This document shows, piece after piece, positions 1 to 5,318 of a stretch of DNA of 6,560 nt; positions within the stretch are counted from its first letter, which is position 1; each line of letters begins with the position of its first letter. Made by a program: the position numbers and the translations under genes. Where the stretch lies: assembly GCA_014378955.1 (NCBI GenBank), contig JACMMQ010000285.1, positions 1-6,560 of the forward strand, given 5' to 3'. This DNA is from Clostridia bacterium (GTDB lineage Bacteria; Bacillota; Clostridia; SK-Y3; JACMMQ01). A model generated the notes under the pieces. The model made no database searches. It saw only the letters and a program-made list of their open reading frames with translations, and was not told where the DNA came from.

Positions 1-372
1 AATGTCAGCGCCCGTACCAGAAATGATAATCGTGCCAACCTTTAAGCTATGGGGTGCTAAAATGTATCTTTTTTCGCCATCTTCATATTGAAGCAATGCG
101 ATGTTAGCGCTTCTGTTTGGATCGTACTCGATGCTCATTACTTCAGCATTGATACCATCTTTATCTCTTTTAAAATCAATTATTCTATAATGCTTTTTGT
201 TACCGCCGCCTCTGTGACGAACGGTAATTCTCCCATATGAGTTTCTACCGGCATTTTTCTTTAACGGTTCTAGTAAGCTCTTTTCCGGATCAACCTTTGT
301 TATTTCTTCATAGGTCGAAACAGTCATGAATCTTCGTGCCGGAGAAGTAGGATTATATTTTTTTATCGGCAT
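1..372 (-). CDS. rplB: Ribosomal protein L2 (uL2), N-terminal 124 residues, cut by window edge
   Basis: This is the N-terminal part of large-subunit protein L2, a primary 23S rRNA binder needed for subunit association and peptidyl transferase centre assembly. The frame is open from the ATG at 372-370 down to base 1, giving 124 of the roughly 275 residues usual for the family. The start [18 protein letters not shown], the [18 protein letters not shown] segment and the [23 protein letters not shown] segment are typical of L2. The GGAGTGAG ribosome binding site lies just upstream. The gene begins 23 bases after the rplW stop, in the standard S10-operon position. The C-terminal half with the conserved histidine region lies outside the window, so its integrity cannot be judged. 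Identification is very secure. Confidence 0.97.
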   Translation of the reverse strand, partial: MPIKKYNPTSPARRFMTVSTYEEITKVDPEKSLLEPLKKNAGRNSYGRITVRHRGGGNKKHYRIIDFKRDKDGINAEVMSIEYDPNRSANIALLQYEDGEKRYILAPHSLKVGTIIISGTGADI

Positions 373-395
373 CCGTCTCACTCCAATCTATCTAA

Positions 396-689
396 TTAGG
401 ACATACCCTCGAATATTTCGATGGTTTTGCTGTCAGCTGTTAGCTTAACAATGGCTTTTTTCCAATCTGGTCTTTTACCAGAATGAGCACCCATTTTCTT
501 AATTTTGCCCAACACACGCATGGTGTTGACTCTTTCAATCTTCACACCGAAAACTGCTTCGAGTGCTTGCTTGATTTCAATCTTGTTTGCATCTAACGCG
601 ACTTCAAAGGTGTATTTTCTTTGCGCAATTTGATCCATGCTGTGCTCTGAAATGACGGGTCTTTTGATAATATCATAGGCATTTTTCAT
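396..689 (-). CDS. rplW: Ribosomal protein L23 (uL23)
   Basis: This 97-residue protein matches the usual bacterial L23 length. L23 binds 23S rRNA domain III at the polypeptide exit tunnel and is the docking site for trigger factor and the signal recognition particle. Visible family features are the N-terminal [11 protein letters not shown] (residues 7-17) and the rRNA-binding [14 protein letters not shown] segment (54-67). The [10 protein letters not shown] strand (74-83) is also typical. The ATG overlaps the rplD stop as ATGA at 689-686, which implies translational coupling. A strong GGAGGTG ribosome binding site sits inside the end of rplD. The gene ends 23 bases before rplB. Nothing unusual is seen. 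Confidence 0.97.
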   Translation of the reverse strand: MKNAYDIIKRPVISEHSMDQIAQRKYTFEVALDANKIEIKQALEAVFGVKIERVNTMRVLGKIKKMGAHSGKRPDWKKAIVKLTADSKTIEIFEGMS

Positions 690-1312
690 TGTGCATACAC
701 CTCCTCGATTTTTGCTATTGCGTCCTTCGTAATGATGAAAGTATTGTGGTTTAAGATGTCATACACGTTTAAACCGCTCACCATTGTGGTGGTGATGCCA
801 GTGATGTTATTCGCAGATTTGATAACATTTTCATTATAATCCGCTGTAACAATCAACGCTTTGCCTGCTATATTCAAATTGGTCAAAACCTTTAAAACTT
901 CCTTGGTCTTGATTGCCTCTAAATTGAAGCTGTCTAATACGAAAATTTCATTTTCTGCTACCTTTGCACTCAAAGCTGATTTCAAAGCAACTCTTTTTAG
1001 CTTTTTATTCAATGAATAGCGATAATCTCTTGGCTTAGGTCCGAGCGCTATACCACCCTTGATCCATTGTGGTGCACGTATGCTCCCTTGTCTTGCACGA
1101 CCTGTACCCTTTTGTCTCCATGGCTTTGCACCGCCGCCTCGTACTTCTGTACGGGTTTTTGTGCTCTGTGTACCTTGTCTTTGATTGGCAAGGTAATTCA
1201 CAACCACTTGGTGAAGAACGATTTTGTTGACTTGTGCACCAAAAATGTCTTCGTTTAATTCCAATGTATCTATCTGACTTCCGTTTATATCATATACTGC
1301 TACCTTAGGCAT
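686..1312 (-). CDS. rplD: Ribosomal protein L4 (uL4)
   Basis: This 208-residue protein has the normal length for L4, which binds 23S rRNA domain I and sends an extended loop into the exit tunnel. The loop is clear at about residues 45-97: [20 protein letters not shown], then [10 protein letters not shown] and [10 protein letters not shown]. The [12 protein letters not shown] segment, where macrolide-resistance changes occur in other bacteria, looks wild type. The start ATG at 1312-1310 has an AGGAGG site nine bases upstream, and the gene follows rplC after 29 bases. In E. coli and other gammaproteobacteria L4 is also the feedback repressor of its own operon through the S10 leader. That role is not demonstrated here, but it makes L4 a candidate ligand for the structured leader upstream of rpsJ. 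Confidence 0.97.
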   Translation of the reverse strand: MPKVAVYDINGSQIDTLELNEDIFGAQVNKIVLHQVVVNYLANQRQGTQSTKTRTEVRGGGAKPWRQKGTGRARQGSIRAPQWIKGGIALGPKPRDYRYSLNKKLKRVALKSALSAKVAENEIFVLDSFNLEAIKTKEVLKVLTNLNIAGKALIVTADYNENVIKSANNITGITTTMVSGLNVYDILNHNTFIITKDAIAKIEEVYAQ

Positions 1313-1341
1313 CTCAAAATTCCTCCTTTCTCGTGACCTTA

Positions 1342-1971
1342 TTATGCTTTAACCGTATTTTTAATAATTACTAAACCGCCCTTTGGTCCAGGTACTGCAC
1401 CTTTTACCAAAATCACGTTTTTTTCAATGTCTACTCTCACAACGTCTAGGTTTTGCACAGTCACACGTTCAACGCCCATGTGTCCAGCCATTGGTCTACC
1501 CTTCATAACGCGTGAAGGTGAGCTACATGCACCCAAGGAACCTGTCCCTCTATGGTATCCAGATCCGTGAGACATTGGTCCACGACTGTTATTCCATCTT
1601 TTGATAGGTCCTGTAAAGCCCTTACCCTTGCTTGTGCCAGTTACATCAATGCGATCGCCAGCTGCAAAAACATCTGCCGCAATCACATCGCCAACATTCA
1701 ACTCCGCTGCGTTTTCAAGCTTAAGCTCTCTTAAATAGCGCTTGTAGCTAACCTTCGCTTTGTCGTAATGTCCTTTTGTTGGCTTGTTGACTAAAATATC
1801 CTTTTTGTCTACAAAACCGACCTGTACTGCATTGTATCCGTCATTTTCAGTTGTTTTCTTTTGAATGACGGTACATGGACCCGCTTCAATGACCGTCACT
1901 GGAATCATTCTTCCATCAACATCAAAGATTTGCGTCATCCCTACTTTTCTTCCTAAAATCGCCTTTTTCAT
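1342..1971 (-). CDS. rplC: Ribosomal protein L3 (uL3)
   Basis: L3 is an early assembly protein of the large subunit that contacts the peptidyl transferase centre. I place the start at the ATG 1971-1969, giving 209 residues beginning [16 protein letters not shown], the usual family N-terminus. The frame is open to a GTG at 1980, but that GTG is part of the AGGAGGTG ribosome binding site (1985-1978), so it is an unlikely start. The ATG at 1974 would add only one Met and cannot be excluded. Family features include [15 protein letters not shown] (112-126), the [15 protein letters not shown] loop (133-147) near the catalytic centre, and [10 protein letters not shown] (157-166). The gene follows rpsJ after a gap of about 94 bases that contains a hairpin. 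Confidence 0.96.
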   Translation of the reverse strand: MKKAILGRKVGMTQIFDVDGRMIPVTVIEAGPCTVIQKKTTENDGYNAVQVGFVDKKDILVNKPTKGHYDKAKVSYKRYLRELKLENAAELNVGDVIAADVFAAGDRIDVTGTSKGKGFTGPIKRWNNSRGPMSHGSGYHRGTGSLGACSSPSRVMKGRPMAGHMGVERVTVQNLDVVRVDIEKNVILVKGAVPGPKGGLVIIKNTVKA

Positions 1972-1996
1972 CATCGGCACCTCCTATTGGTTATTG

Positions 1997-2016
1997 GTTC
2001 ATATTTGCATACGAAC
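1997..2016 (-). promoter_or_regulatory. Hairpin with GNRA tetraloop between rpsJ and rplC
   Basis: Read as RNA on the minus strand, this is an uninterrupted 8-base-pair stem (GUUCGUAU with AUAUGAAC, one G-U pair) closed by a GCAA tetraloop. A GNRA loop is a stable type and a common contact site in RNA and protein binding. The hairpin lies 11 bases upstream of the rplC ribosome binding site, in an intergenic gap that is long for this operon. It could modulate rplC translation or be a processing site. Its function is unknown, and the structure is predicted by eye only. Confidence 0.45.
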
Positions 2017-2065
2017 ATGACCTGTGAATGTCAGTTAATACCAACACATTGCTACAATTTAAATT

Positions 2066-2377
2066 TTAAAGCTTTATGTCTATGTCAACGCCCGCTGGTA
2101 AATCTAAGTTCATGAGCGTTGTTACAGTCGCTTGTGAAGGCGATAAAATGTCTATCAATCTTTTATGAGTTCTGATTTCAAACTGCTCACGTGCATCTTT
2201 ATACTTGTGGACCGCTCTTAAGATGGTGATAATTTCCTTTTGTGTTGGCAATGGAATAGGCCCCGACACTTGTGCACCTGATCTTTTTGCTGTTTCCACG
2301 ATTTTTTCAGCGGATTGATCTAATAACATGTGATCATACGCTTTTAATCGAATTCGAATTTTTTGTTTTGCTGCCAT
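2066..2377 (-). CDS. rpsJ: Ribosomal protein S10 (uS10)
   Basis: This 103-residue protein is the small-subunit head protein S10, which is also NusE, a subunit of transcription antitermination complexes. The length is typical. Diagnostic segments are [20 protein letters not shown] (7-26), SGPIPLPT (38-45), the loop [15 protein letters not shown] (53-67) where tigecycline-resistance changes map in other bacteria, and RTHKRLIDI (69-77). The start ATG at 2377-2375 is preceded by AAGGAGGG (2391-2384). It is the first gene of the operon and is transcribed leftward from a promoter near 2700-2728 through a long structured leader. The usual tuf or fusA gene is not immediately upstream; a divergent pseudouridine synthase gene is there instead. 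Confidence 0.98.
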   Translation of the reverse strand: MAAKQKIRIRLKAYDHMLLDQSAEKIVETAKRSGAQVSGPIPLPTQKEIITILRAVHKYKDAREQFEIRTHKRLIDILSPSQATVTTLMNLDLPAGVDIDIKL

Positions 2378-2406
2378 ACATTTCCCTCCTTCTTCGTGTA
2401 AATTGT

Positions 2407-2466
2407 GGTAAGCACGACAGCGGTTAAAATAAACCTAACACTGTGCCGTGTGTATCATGCCTTACC
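2407..2466 (-). promoter_or_regulatory. Long interrupted hairpin before rpsJ
   Basis: On the minus strand, GGUAAG (2466-2461) pairs with CUUACC (2412-2407). Further inward CACG pairs with CGUG, ACAG with CUGU, and GGUU with AACC around a UAUUUU loop, separated by small bulges. An alternative register pairs CAUGA with UCGUG beside the outer stem. The arm begins three bases after the leader terminator's T run and ends about 16 bases before the rpsJ ribosome binding site. It would form only in transcripts that read through the terminator, and might stabilise the mRNA or tune S10 translation. The pairing was worked out by eye; no folding energy was computed. Confidence 0.5.
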
Positions 2467-2469
2467 CAT

Positions 2470-2500
2470 AAAAAAACCAGATAGCTTAACACTATTCTGG
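2470..2500 (-). terminator. Intrinsic terminator inside the S10 leader (attenuator candidate)
   Basis: On the minus strand, CCAG-A-AUAG pairs with CUAU-CUGG (8 pairs with one bulged A) around a UGUUAAG loop, followed directly by seven U residues (2476-2470). This is a classical Rho-independent terminator layout. It lies about 200 bases after the predicted S10 promoter start and about 93 bases before the rpsJ start codon. It therefore sits inside the leader and must be bypassed for the operon to be expressed. No other leftward gene lies between it and the promoter, so it is not simply the end of an upstream gene. The stem is modest in strength, consistent with regulated or partial termination. 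Confidence 0.75.
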
Positions 2501-2531
2501 GGTATCCAAGGGTTTTAGCAATGAGCACAGC

Positions 2532-2590
2532 ACAATACGCACTGCCACTTCGATGTACACAGGAACACATCTCCATTTTAGTTGCGTTGT
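2532..2590 (-). promoter_or_regulatory. Central hairpin of the S10 leader
   Basis: On the minus strand, ACAACGCA (2590-2583) pairs with UGCG-UA-UUGU (2541-2532), eight pairs with a two-base bulge. An inner stem of GAUGUG (2571-2566) with UACAUC (2557-2552) caps it. It lies between the 5' domain and the terminator. The downstream flank can also pair differently, for example GCAGUG with CAUUGC, which would open this stem. That allows, but does not prove, a switch linked to the terminator. Confidence 0.4.
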
Positions 2591-2599
2591 AGTGACTCT

Positions 2600-2663
2600 G
2601 TCGCCCGGTTTCTTGAATCGGACATTCTCAGCAGAAATTAACCCGACTCATATGTTCGGCAAC
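2600..2663 (-). promoter_or_regulatory. Nested-stem 5' domain of the S10 leader
   Basis: On the minus strand there are three nested helices. GUUGCC (2663-2658) pairs with GGCGAC (2605-2600). GAGUCGG (2649-2643) pairs with CCGAUUC (2621-2615). AUUUC (2638-2634) pairs with GAGAAU (2629-2624) with one bulged A. A competing helix pairs GCAGGAG (2670-2664) with UUUCUGC (2637-2631). The compact nesting with unpaired purine-rich joints looks like a folded ligand-binding domain. A ribosomal protein such as L4 is a reasonable guess by analogy with E. coli. I do not recognise a named RNA family. Confidence 0.45.
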
Positions 2664-2699
2664 CTCCTGCTTCATCGTATGTCATGCCACAGCCCTTAT

Positions 2700-2728
2700 A
2701 TAATATACTATCTTAAACAATATATCAA
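2700..2728 (-). promoter_or_regulatory. S10 operon promoter (sigma-A type)
   Basis: On the minus strand the -35 box TTGATA lies at 2728-2723 and the -10 box TATTAT at 2705-2700, with the ideal 17-base spacer. The predicted start is a G at 2695-2693. Directly upstream (2729-2760) is an almost pure A/T tract with phased A and T runs, like the UP elements of strong ribosomal promoters. No competing promoter of similar quality is seen nearer rpsJ. Confidence 0.8.
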
Positions 2729-2765
2729 GCTTTTTTTAAAAAAATTTAAAAATATTTTCTTTTCT

Positions 2766-2805
2766 TTGTTTTTTTACAAAAAGTACGATATGATAGAGGT
2801 ATAAT
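2766..2805 (+). promoter_or_regulatory. Candidate promoter of the pseudouridine synthase gene
   Basis: TTGTTT (2766-2771) and TATGAT (2789-2794) are separated by 17 bases. A perfect TATAAT follows at 2800-2805, but its best -35 match, TTTACA at 2773-2778, is 21 bases away. Either -10 box could be used. The promoter is back to back with the S10 promoter, the two -35 boxes being about 37 bases apart across the A/T-rich tract. Confidence 0.5.
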
Positions 2806-2867
2806 TTAACTTCACTGCCGTTCTGATTGGTTTATTTGGGCATATGAAGTACTCGAAGGAGATCGTT

Positions 2868-3800
2868 ATGAAAGCACTTACCATTACGAAAAATGATGCG
2901 GGGCAGCGCATCGATAAATTTTTACAAAAATATTTAAAGAGCATGCCCCTATCCCTTATTTATAAGTATATTAGGAAGAAACGGGTTAAGGTCAATGGTA
3001 AAAAGACCGAAAACAACTACATGCTGGCGGAAAACGACCATTTAGAGCTGTACATCAATGATGAGTTTTTCGAGCCAACCATTGAGGCGCCAGCCGTTGC
3101 TCCATCCGCAAAACCTGCAAAGGTTAATTTAGAGGTTGTTTTTGAGGATGATAACGTTTTGGTGGTCAATAAGCCTGTCGGGTTGTCCTCACACCCCGAT
3201 GAAAAAATGACCACCGGTACCTTGATTGACTTGGTCAAGCTGTATTTATCACAAGATGCCCAGATACAAGCATCCTATACGTTCTCGCCCGCACTTTGCA
3301 ACCGCCTAGACCGCAACACGGGTGGATTGGTGATTGCTGCTAAAAATGCTGCCGCCTTGCGTATCCTCAATGAGAAAATCAAGCTAAAGCAGGTACGTAA
3401 ATTTTACATTTGCGTTGCAAAAGGAATTTTCGAACAAAAACAAGCACTACTCACTGCATTTATAACAAAGGATGAACAAAACAATCAGGTAAAGGTGGAT
3501 ACGCAGCACGGTGATAAGGAAATCATTACACGCTATCAGGTATTGTCCGAGCATGACGGCAACAGCACCGTTGAGGTCGAACTGATTACAGGGCGTTCCC
3601 ATCAAATACGTGCACACTTCGCCTCACTTGGACACCCTTTAATAGGTGACCCTAAATATGGTGATTTGGCGTTGAACAAGGCACAATTTAAACATCATCA
3701 AATGCTATTTGCTTACAAGCTGAAATTTGATTTCACCACCGATGCAGGGGCGCTAAACTATCTAAATCAAAAAGAAATTCTAATTAAGCCTTTTTCCTAA
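2868..3800 (+). CDS. RluA-family pseudouridine synthase with S4 domain (RluC/RluD-like)
   Basis: The predicted 310-residue enzyme isomerises specific uridines to pseudouridine in structured RNA, most likely 23S rRNA. The ATG at 2868 has AAGGAG (2856-2861) at ideal spacing. An in-frame ATG at 2844 lacks such a site. Residues about 12-65 form an S4 RNA-binding domain (AGQRIDKFLQKYL, KRVKVNGKK). A Pro/Ala-rich linker follows (about 70-85), then the catalytic domain. Its signature is NRLDRNTGGLVIAAK, with the presumed catalytic Asp at 148. TGRSHQIRAHFASLGHPLIGD near the C-terminus is the second family motif. S4 domain plus this core is the RluC/RluD architecture, but the exact target uridines cannot be read from the sequence. 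It is transcribed away from the S10 operon. No clear terminator separates it from glgC. Confidence 0.93.
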   Translation: MKALTITKNDAGQRIDKFLQKYLKSMPLSLIYKYIRKKRVKVNGKKTENNYMLAENDHLELYINDEFFEPTIEAPAVAPSAKPAKVNLEVVFEDDNVLVVNKPVGLSSHPDEKMTTGTLIDLVKLYLSQDAQIQASYTFSPALCNRLDRNTGGLVIAAKNAAALRILNEKIKLKQVRKFYICVAKGIFEQKQALLTAFITKDEQNNQVKVDTQHGDKEIITRYQVLSEHDGNSTVEVELITGRSHQIRAHFASLGHPLIGDPKYGDLALNKAQFKHHQMLFAYKLKFDFTTDAGALNYLNQKEILIKPFS

Positions 3801-3849
3801 AAATTGCAACGATGGGTGTGTAAAATTTAGATAAAATTTCACAAAATGG

Positions 3850-3878
3850 TTGTTGTTCATACGAAAAACATGTATAAT
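3850..3878 (+). promoter_or_regulatory. Candidate distal glgC promoter
   Basis: TTGTTG (3850-3855) and a perfect TATAAT (3873-3878) are spaced by 17 bases. A second TATAAT lies at 3883-3888 without a good -35. Transcription from here would give a leader of about 200 bases before glgC. Confidence 0.55.
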
Positions 3879-3961
3879 GAACTATAATTAGCGCACCAAA
3901 TATTGGCATTGCATTTTATAGGCATATTTTTTTCACAAAATCATATACTGTTTTATTGTAG

Positions 3962-4010
3962 GCGTATGATGTGTCACCTTGGTTTTTGCAACCTTTTTCA
4001 TCCCTTACGC
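3962..4010 (+). promoter_or_regulatory. Potential stem-loop in the glgC leader
   Basis: GCGTA (3962-3966) pairs with TACGC (4006-4010) and GATG (3968-3971) with CATC (3999-4002). An inner GGTT/AACC hairpin (3981-3984, 3990-3993) is followed by five T residues. The helices are short and interrupted. If real, the structure would be in transcripts from the distal promoter only. Confidence 0.3.
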
Positions 4011-4038
4011 ATTGAGGTTTGCATTTATTTAGTACGAT

Positions 4039-4067
4039 TTGACAATTCCATTTTATTTTTATATACA
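4039..4067 (+). promoter_or_regulatory. Candidate proximal glgC promoter
   Basis: A perfect TTGACA (4039-4044) is followed after 17 bases by TATACA (4062-4067). Sequence quality is high, but the predicted start (about 4073-4075) falls inside the GGGAGGA ribosome binding site. The transcript would have almost no leader and a clipped site. It is either a real short-leader promoter or a chance match. Confidence 0.45.
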
Positions 4068-4083
4068 TAAGGGAGGATTTTAC

Positions 4084-5307
4084 ATGCAAAGTAAAGAATG
4101 CATTGCAATGATTTTAGCAGGAGGTCAAGGCAGTCGCTTAGGGGTTCTTACAAAGAACTTGGCGAAGCCTGCTGTACCGTTTGGAGGCAAGTATCGTATC
4201 ATCGATTTTCCTCTGAGCAATTGTGCCAATTCAAACATCGATGTGGTTGGTGTGTTGACACAGTATCGGCCTTTAATTTTAAATTCCTATATTGGCATTG
4301 GTAGCCCATGGGATTTGGATCAAAAGGATGGTGGTGTGGCTGTTCTCCCCCCTTATCAAAAACAAAAGAATTCTTCTTGGTACTCTGGTACGGCAAATGC
4401 CATTTATCAAAACATTGGCTTTATTGATAGTTATGACCCGGCGTATGTGGTTGTATTATCAGGTGACCACATTTATAAGATGGATTATCATGAAATGCTT
4501 GAATTTCACAAGCAAAAGCAAGCGGATGTTTCGATTTCCGTCTTGGAAGTGTCATGGGATGAAGCAAGTCGCTTTGGCATTATGAACACCGCCCCTGATA
4601 TGCGTGTAAAAAGCTTTGAAGAAAAACCCAAAATGCCCAAGAGCAACTTGGCTTCCATGGGGGTTTACATCTTTAGCTGGCCTGTGCTGCGCAAATATTT
4701 GATTGAGGATGAGCATGAACCTACCTCCACCAATGATTTTGGTAAGGATATTATTCCTAAAATGCTTAACAATCAGCTTAAAATGTTTGCTTACCCTTTC
4801 CAAGGCTATTGGAAGGATGTTGGCACCATTGAGAGCTTGTGGGAAGCGAACATGGATTTATTGGCTGAAAAGCCCGAGCTTGATTTGTTTGATGATGATT
4901 GGCGCATCTATTCTTATAATCCAACCGAACCACCACAATATATTGCCCCCAATGCAACGATAAAATCTGCAATGATCAGTGAAGGGTGTCAGGTATACGG
5001 ACAGGTTGAGAAAACAGTGCTATTCCGTGGCGTTTATGTGGCAGAGGGCGCTATCGTGAAAAACTCTATTATCATGCCCAATGTAAAGATTGGCAAAAAT
5101 GCGTACATTGAAAACACCATCATCGGTGAGGAAACAATCATCTCAGATGGCTGTGTAATCGGTTCGGGACACGATCAAGAGGGCACGCCTGAAATTACCG
5201 TTATCGGTGAAAATATCATGATACCCAAAAATTCTAAAATAGAGAAAAATTCCGTTATCAATATCGAAAATGGTGAGAATTCACCTATTTCGTATAACGT
5301 TTCTTAA
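4084..5307 (+). CDS. glgC: Glucose-1-phosphate adenylyltransferase (ADP-glucose pyrophosphorylase), catalytic subunit
   Basis: The enzyme makes ADP-glucose from ATP and glucose 1-phosphate, the committed step of bacterial glycogen synthesis in the cytoplasm. The ATG at 4084 follows GGGAGGA (4071-4077); the frame extends to a TTG at 4039, but that lies in a promoter-like element. The product is 407 residues, a little longer than the roughly 380 of several Firmicute homologues. The nucleotidyltransferase motif [10 protein letters not shown] is at 11-20, [20 protein letters not shown] at 26-45, [12 protein letters not shown] at 99-110, and catalytic [10 protein letters not shown] at 126-135 with Asp128. 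Glucose-1-phosphate-site FEEKP is at 178-182, and [16 protein letters not shown] at 241-256. The C-terminal third has the hexapeptide pattern of a left-handed beta-helix. All key residues look intact. It is followed 11 bases later by glgD. Confidence 0.97.
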   Translation: MQSKECIAMILAGGQGSRLGVLTKNLAKPAVPFGGKYRIIDFPLSNCANSNIDVVGVLTQYRPLILNSYIGIGSPWDLDQKDGGVAVLPPYQKQKNSSWYSGTANAIYQNIGFIDSYDPAYVVVLSGDHIYKMDYHEMLEFHKQKQADVSISVLEVSWDEASRFGIMNTAPDMRVKSFEEKPKMPKSNLASMGVYIFSWPVLRKYLIEDEHEPTSTNDFGKDIIPKMLNNQLKMFAYPFQGYWKDVGTIESLWEANMDLLAEKPELDLFDDDWRIYSYNPTEPPQYIAPNATIKSAMISEGCQVYGQVEKTVLFRGVYVAEGAIVKNSIIMPNVKIGKNAYIENTIIGEETIISDGCVIGSGHDQEGTPEITVIGENIMIPKNSKIEKNSVINIENGENSPISYNVS

Positions 5308-5318
5308 GAGGTGAAAAG

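Larger units (their letters stand above)
2378..2694 (-). promoter_or_regulatory. 5' leader of the S10 operon transcript
   Basis: This is the roughly 315-base untranslated region between the predicted start of S10 transcription (about 2694) and the rpsJ ATG. In transcript order it holds the nested-stem domain, a central hairpin, an intrinsic terminator with a seven-U tail, a long interrupted hairpin, and the AAGGAGGG ribosome binding site. No convincing protein gene lies in it. The layout of sensor domain, terminator and readthrough arm fits transcription attenuation. Autoregulation through the S10 leader by L4 is established in E. coli; extension to this organism is inference. Confidence 0.65.
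3801..4083 (+). other. Intergenic region before glgC
   Basis: These 283 bases contain no convincing gene. Seen here are a repeated TAAAATTT (around 3821-3839), two promoter-like elements (near 3850-3878 and 4039-4067), and a possible stem-loop at 3962-4010. I recognise no riboswitch, carbon-catabolite operator or strong terminator, so the upstream pseudouridine synthase transcript may run into glgC. Confidence 0.6.

Noticed and set aside
2424..2576. A 50-codon minus-strand frame (starting MEMCSCVHRS) running through the S10 leader terminator
   Set aside because: There is no ribosome binding site before its ATG, the frame runs through the terminator hairpin and the following arm, and the composition (Cys-rich start, no recognisable family) looks like chance.
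2638..2685. A 15-codon minus-strand frame beginning about nine bases after the predicted S10 transcription start
   Set aside because: It has no ribosome binding site and virtually no upstream leader; it overlaps the structured domain, which explains the sequence better.
2731..2744. T7A7 palindrome as a terminator
   Set aside because: It lies between two divergent promoters with no gene ending there, has no GC stem, and is better read as an UP-element-like A/T tract.
2553..2804. An 83-codon plus-strand open frame in the divergent promoter region
   Set aside because: It is antisense to the S10 leader, crosses both promoters, has no ribosome binding site, and ends in a low-complexity Lys/Phe stretch caused by the A/T tract.
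2844..2867. Upstream in-frame ATG adding eight residues to the pseudouridine synthase
   Set aside because: It lacks a good ribosome binding site, whereas AAGGAG at 2856-2861 is ideally placed for the ATG at 2868, which also matches the usual S4-domain start.
3815..3845. Repeated TAAAATTT after the pseudouridine synthase gene as a terminator
   Set aside because: The possible stem is only A/T pairs plus GTG/CAC with a bulge and has no T run; it is too weak to call.
4039..4083. TTG at 4039 as the glgC start
   Set aside because: It would add 15 residues not typical of GlgC and has no ribosome binding site; ATG at 4084 has GGGAGGA at correct spacing and gives the normal N-terminus.
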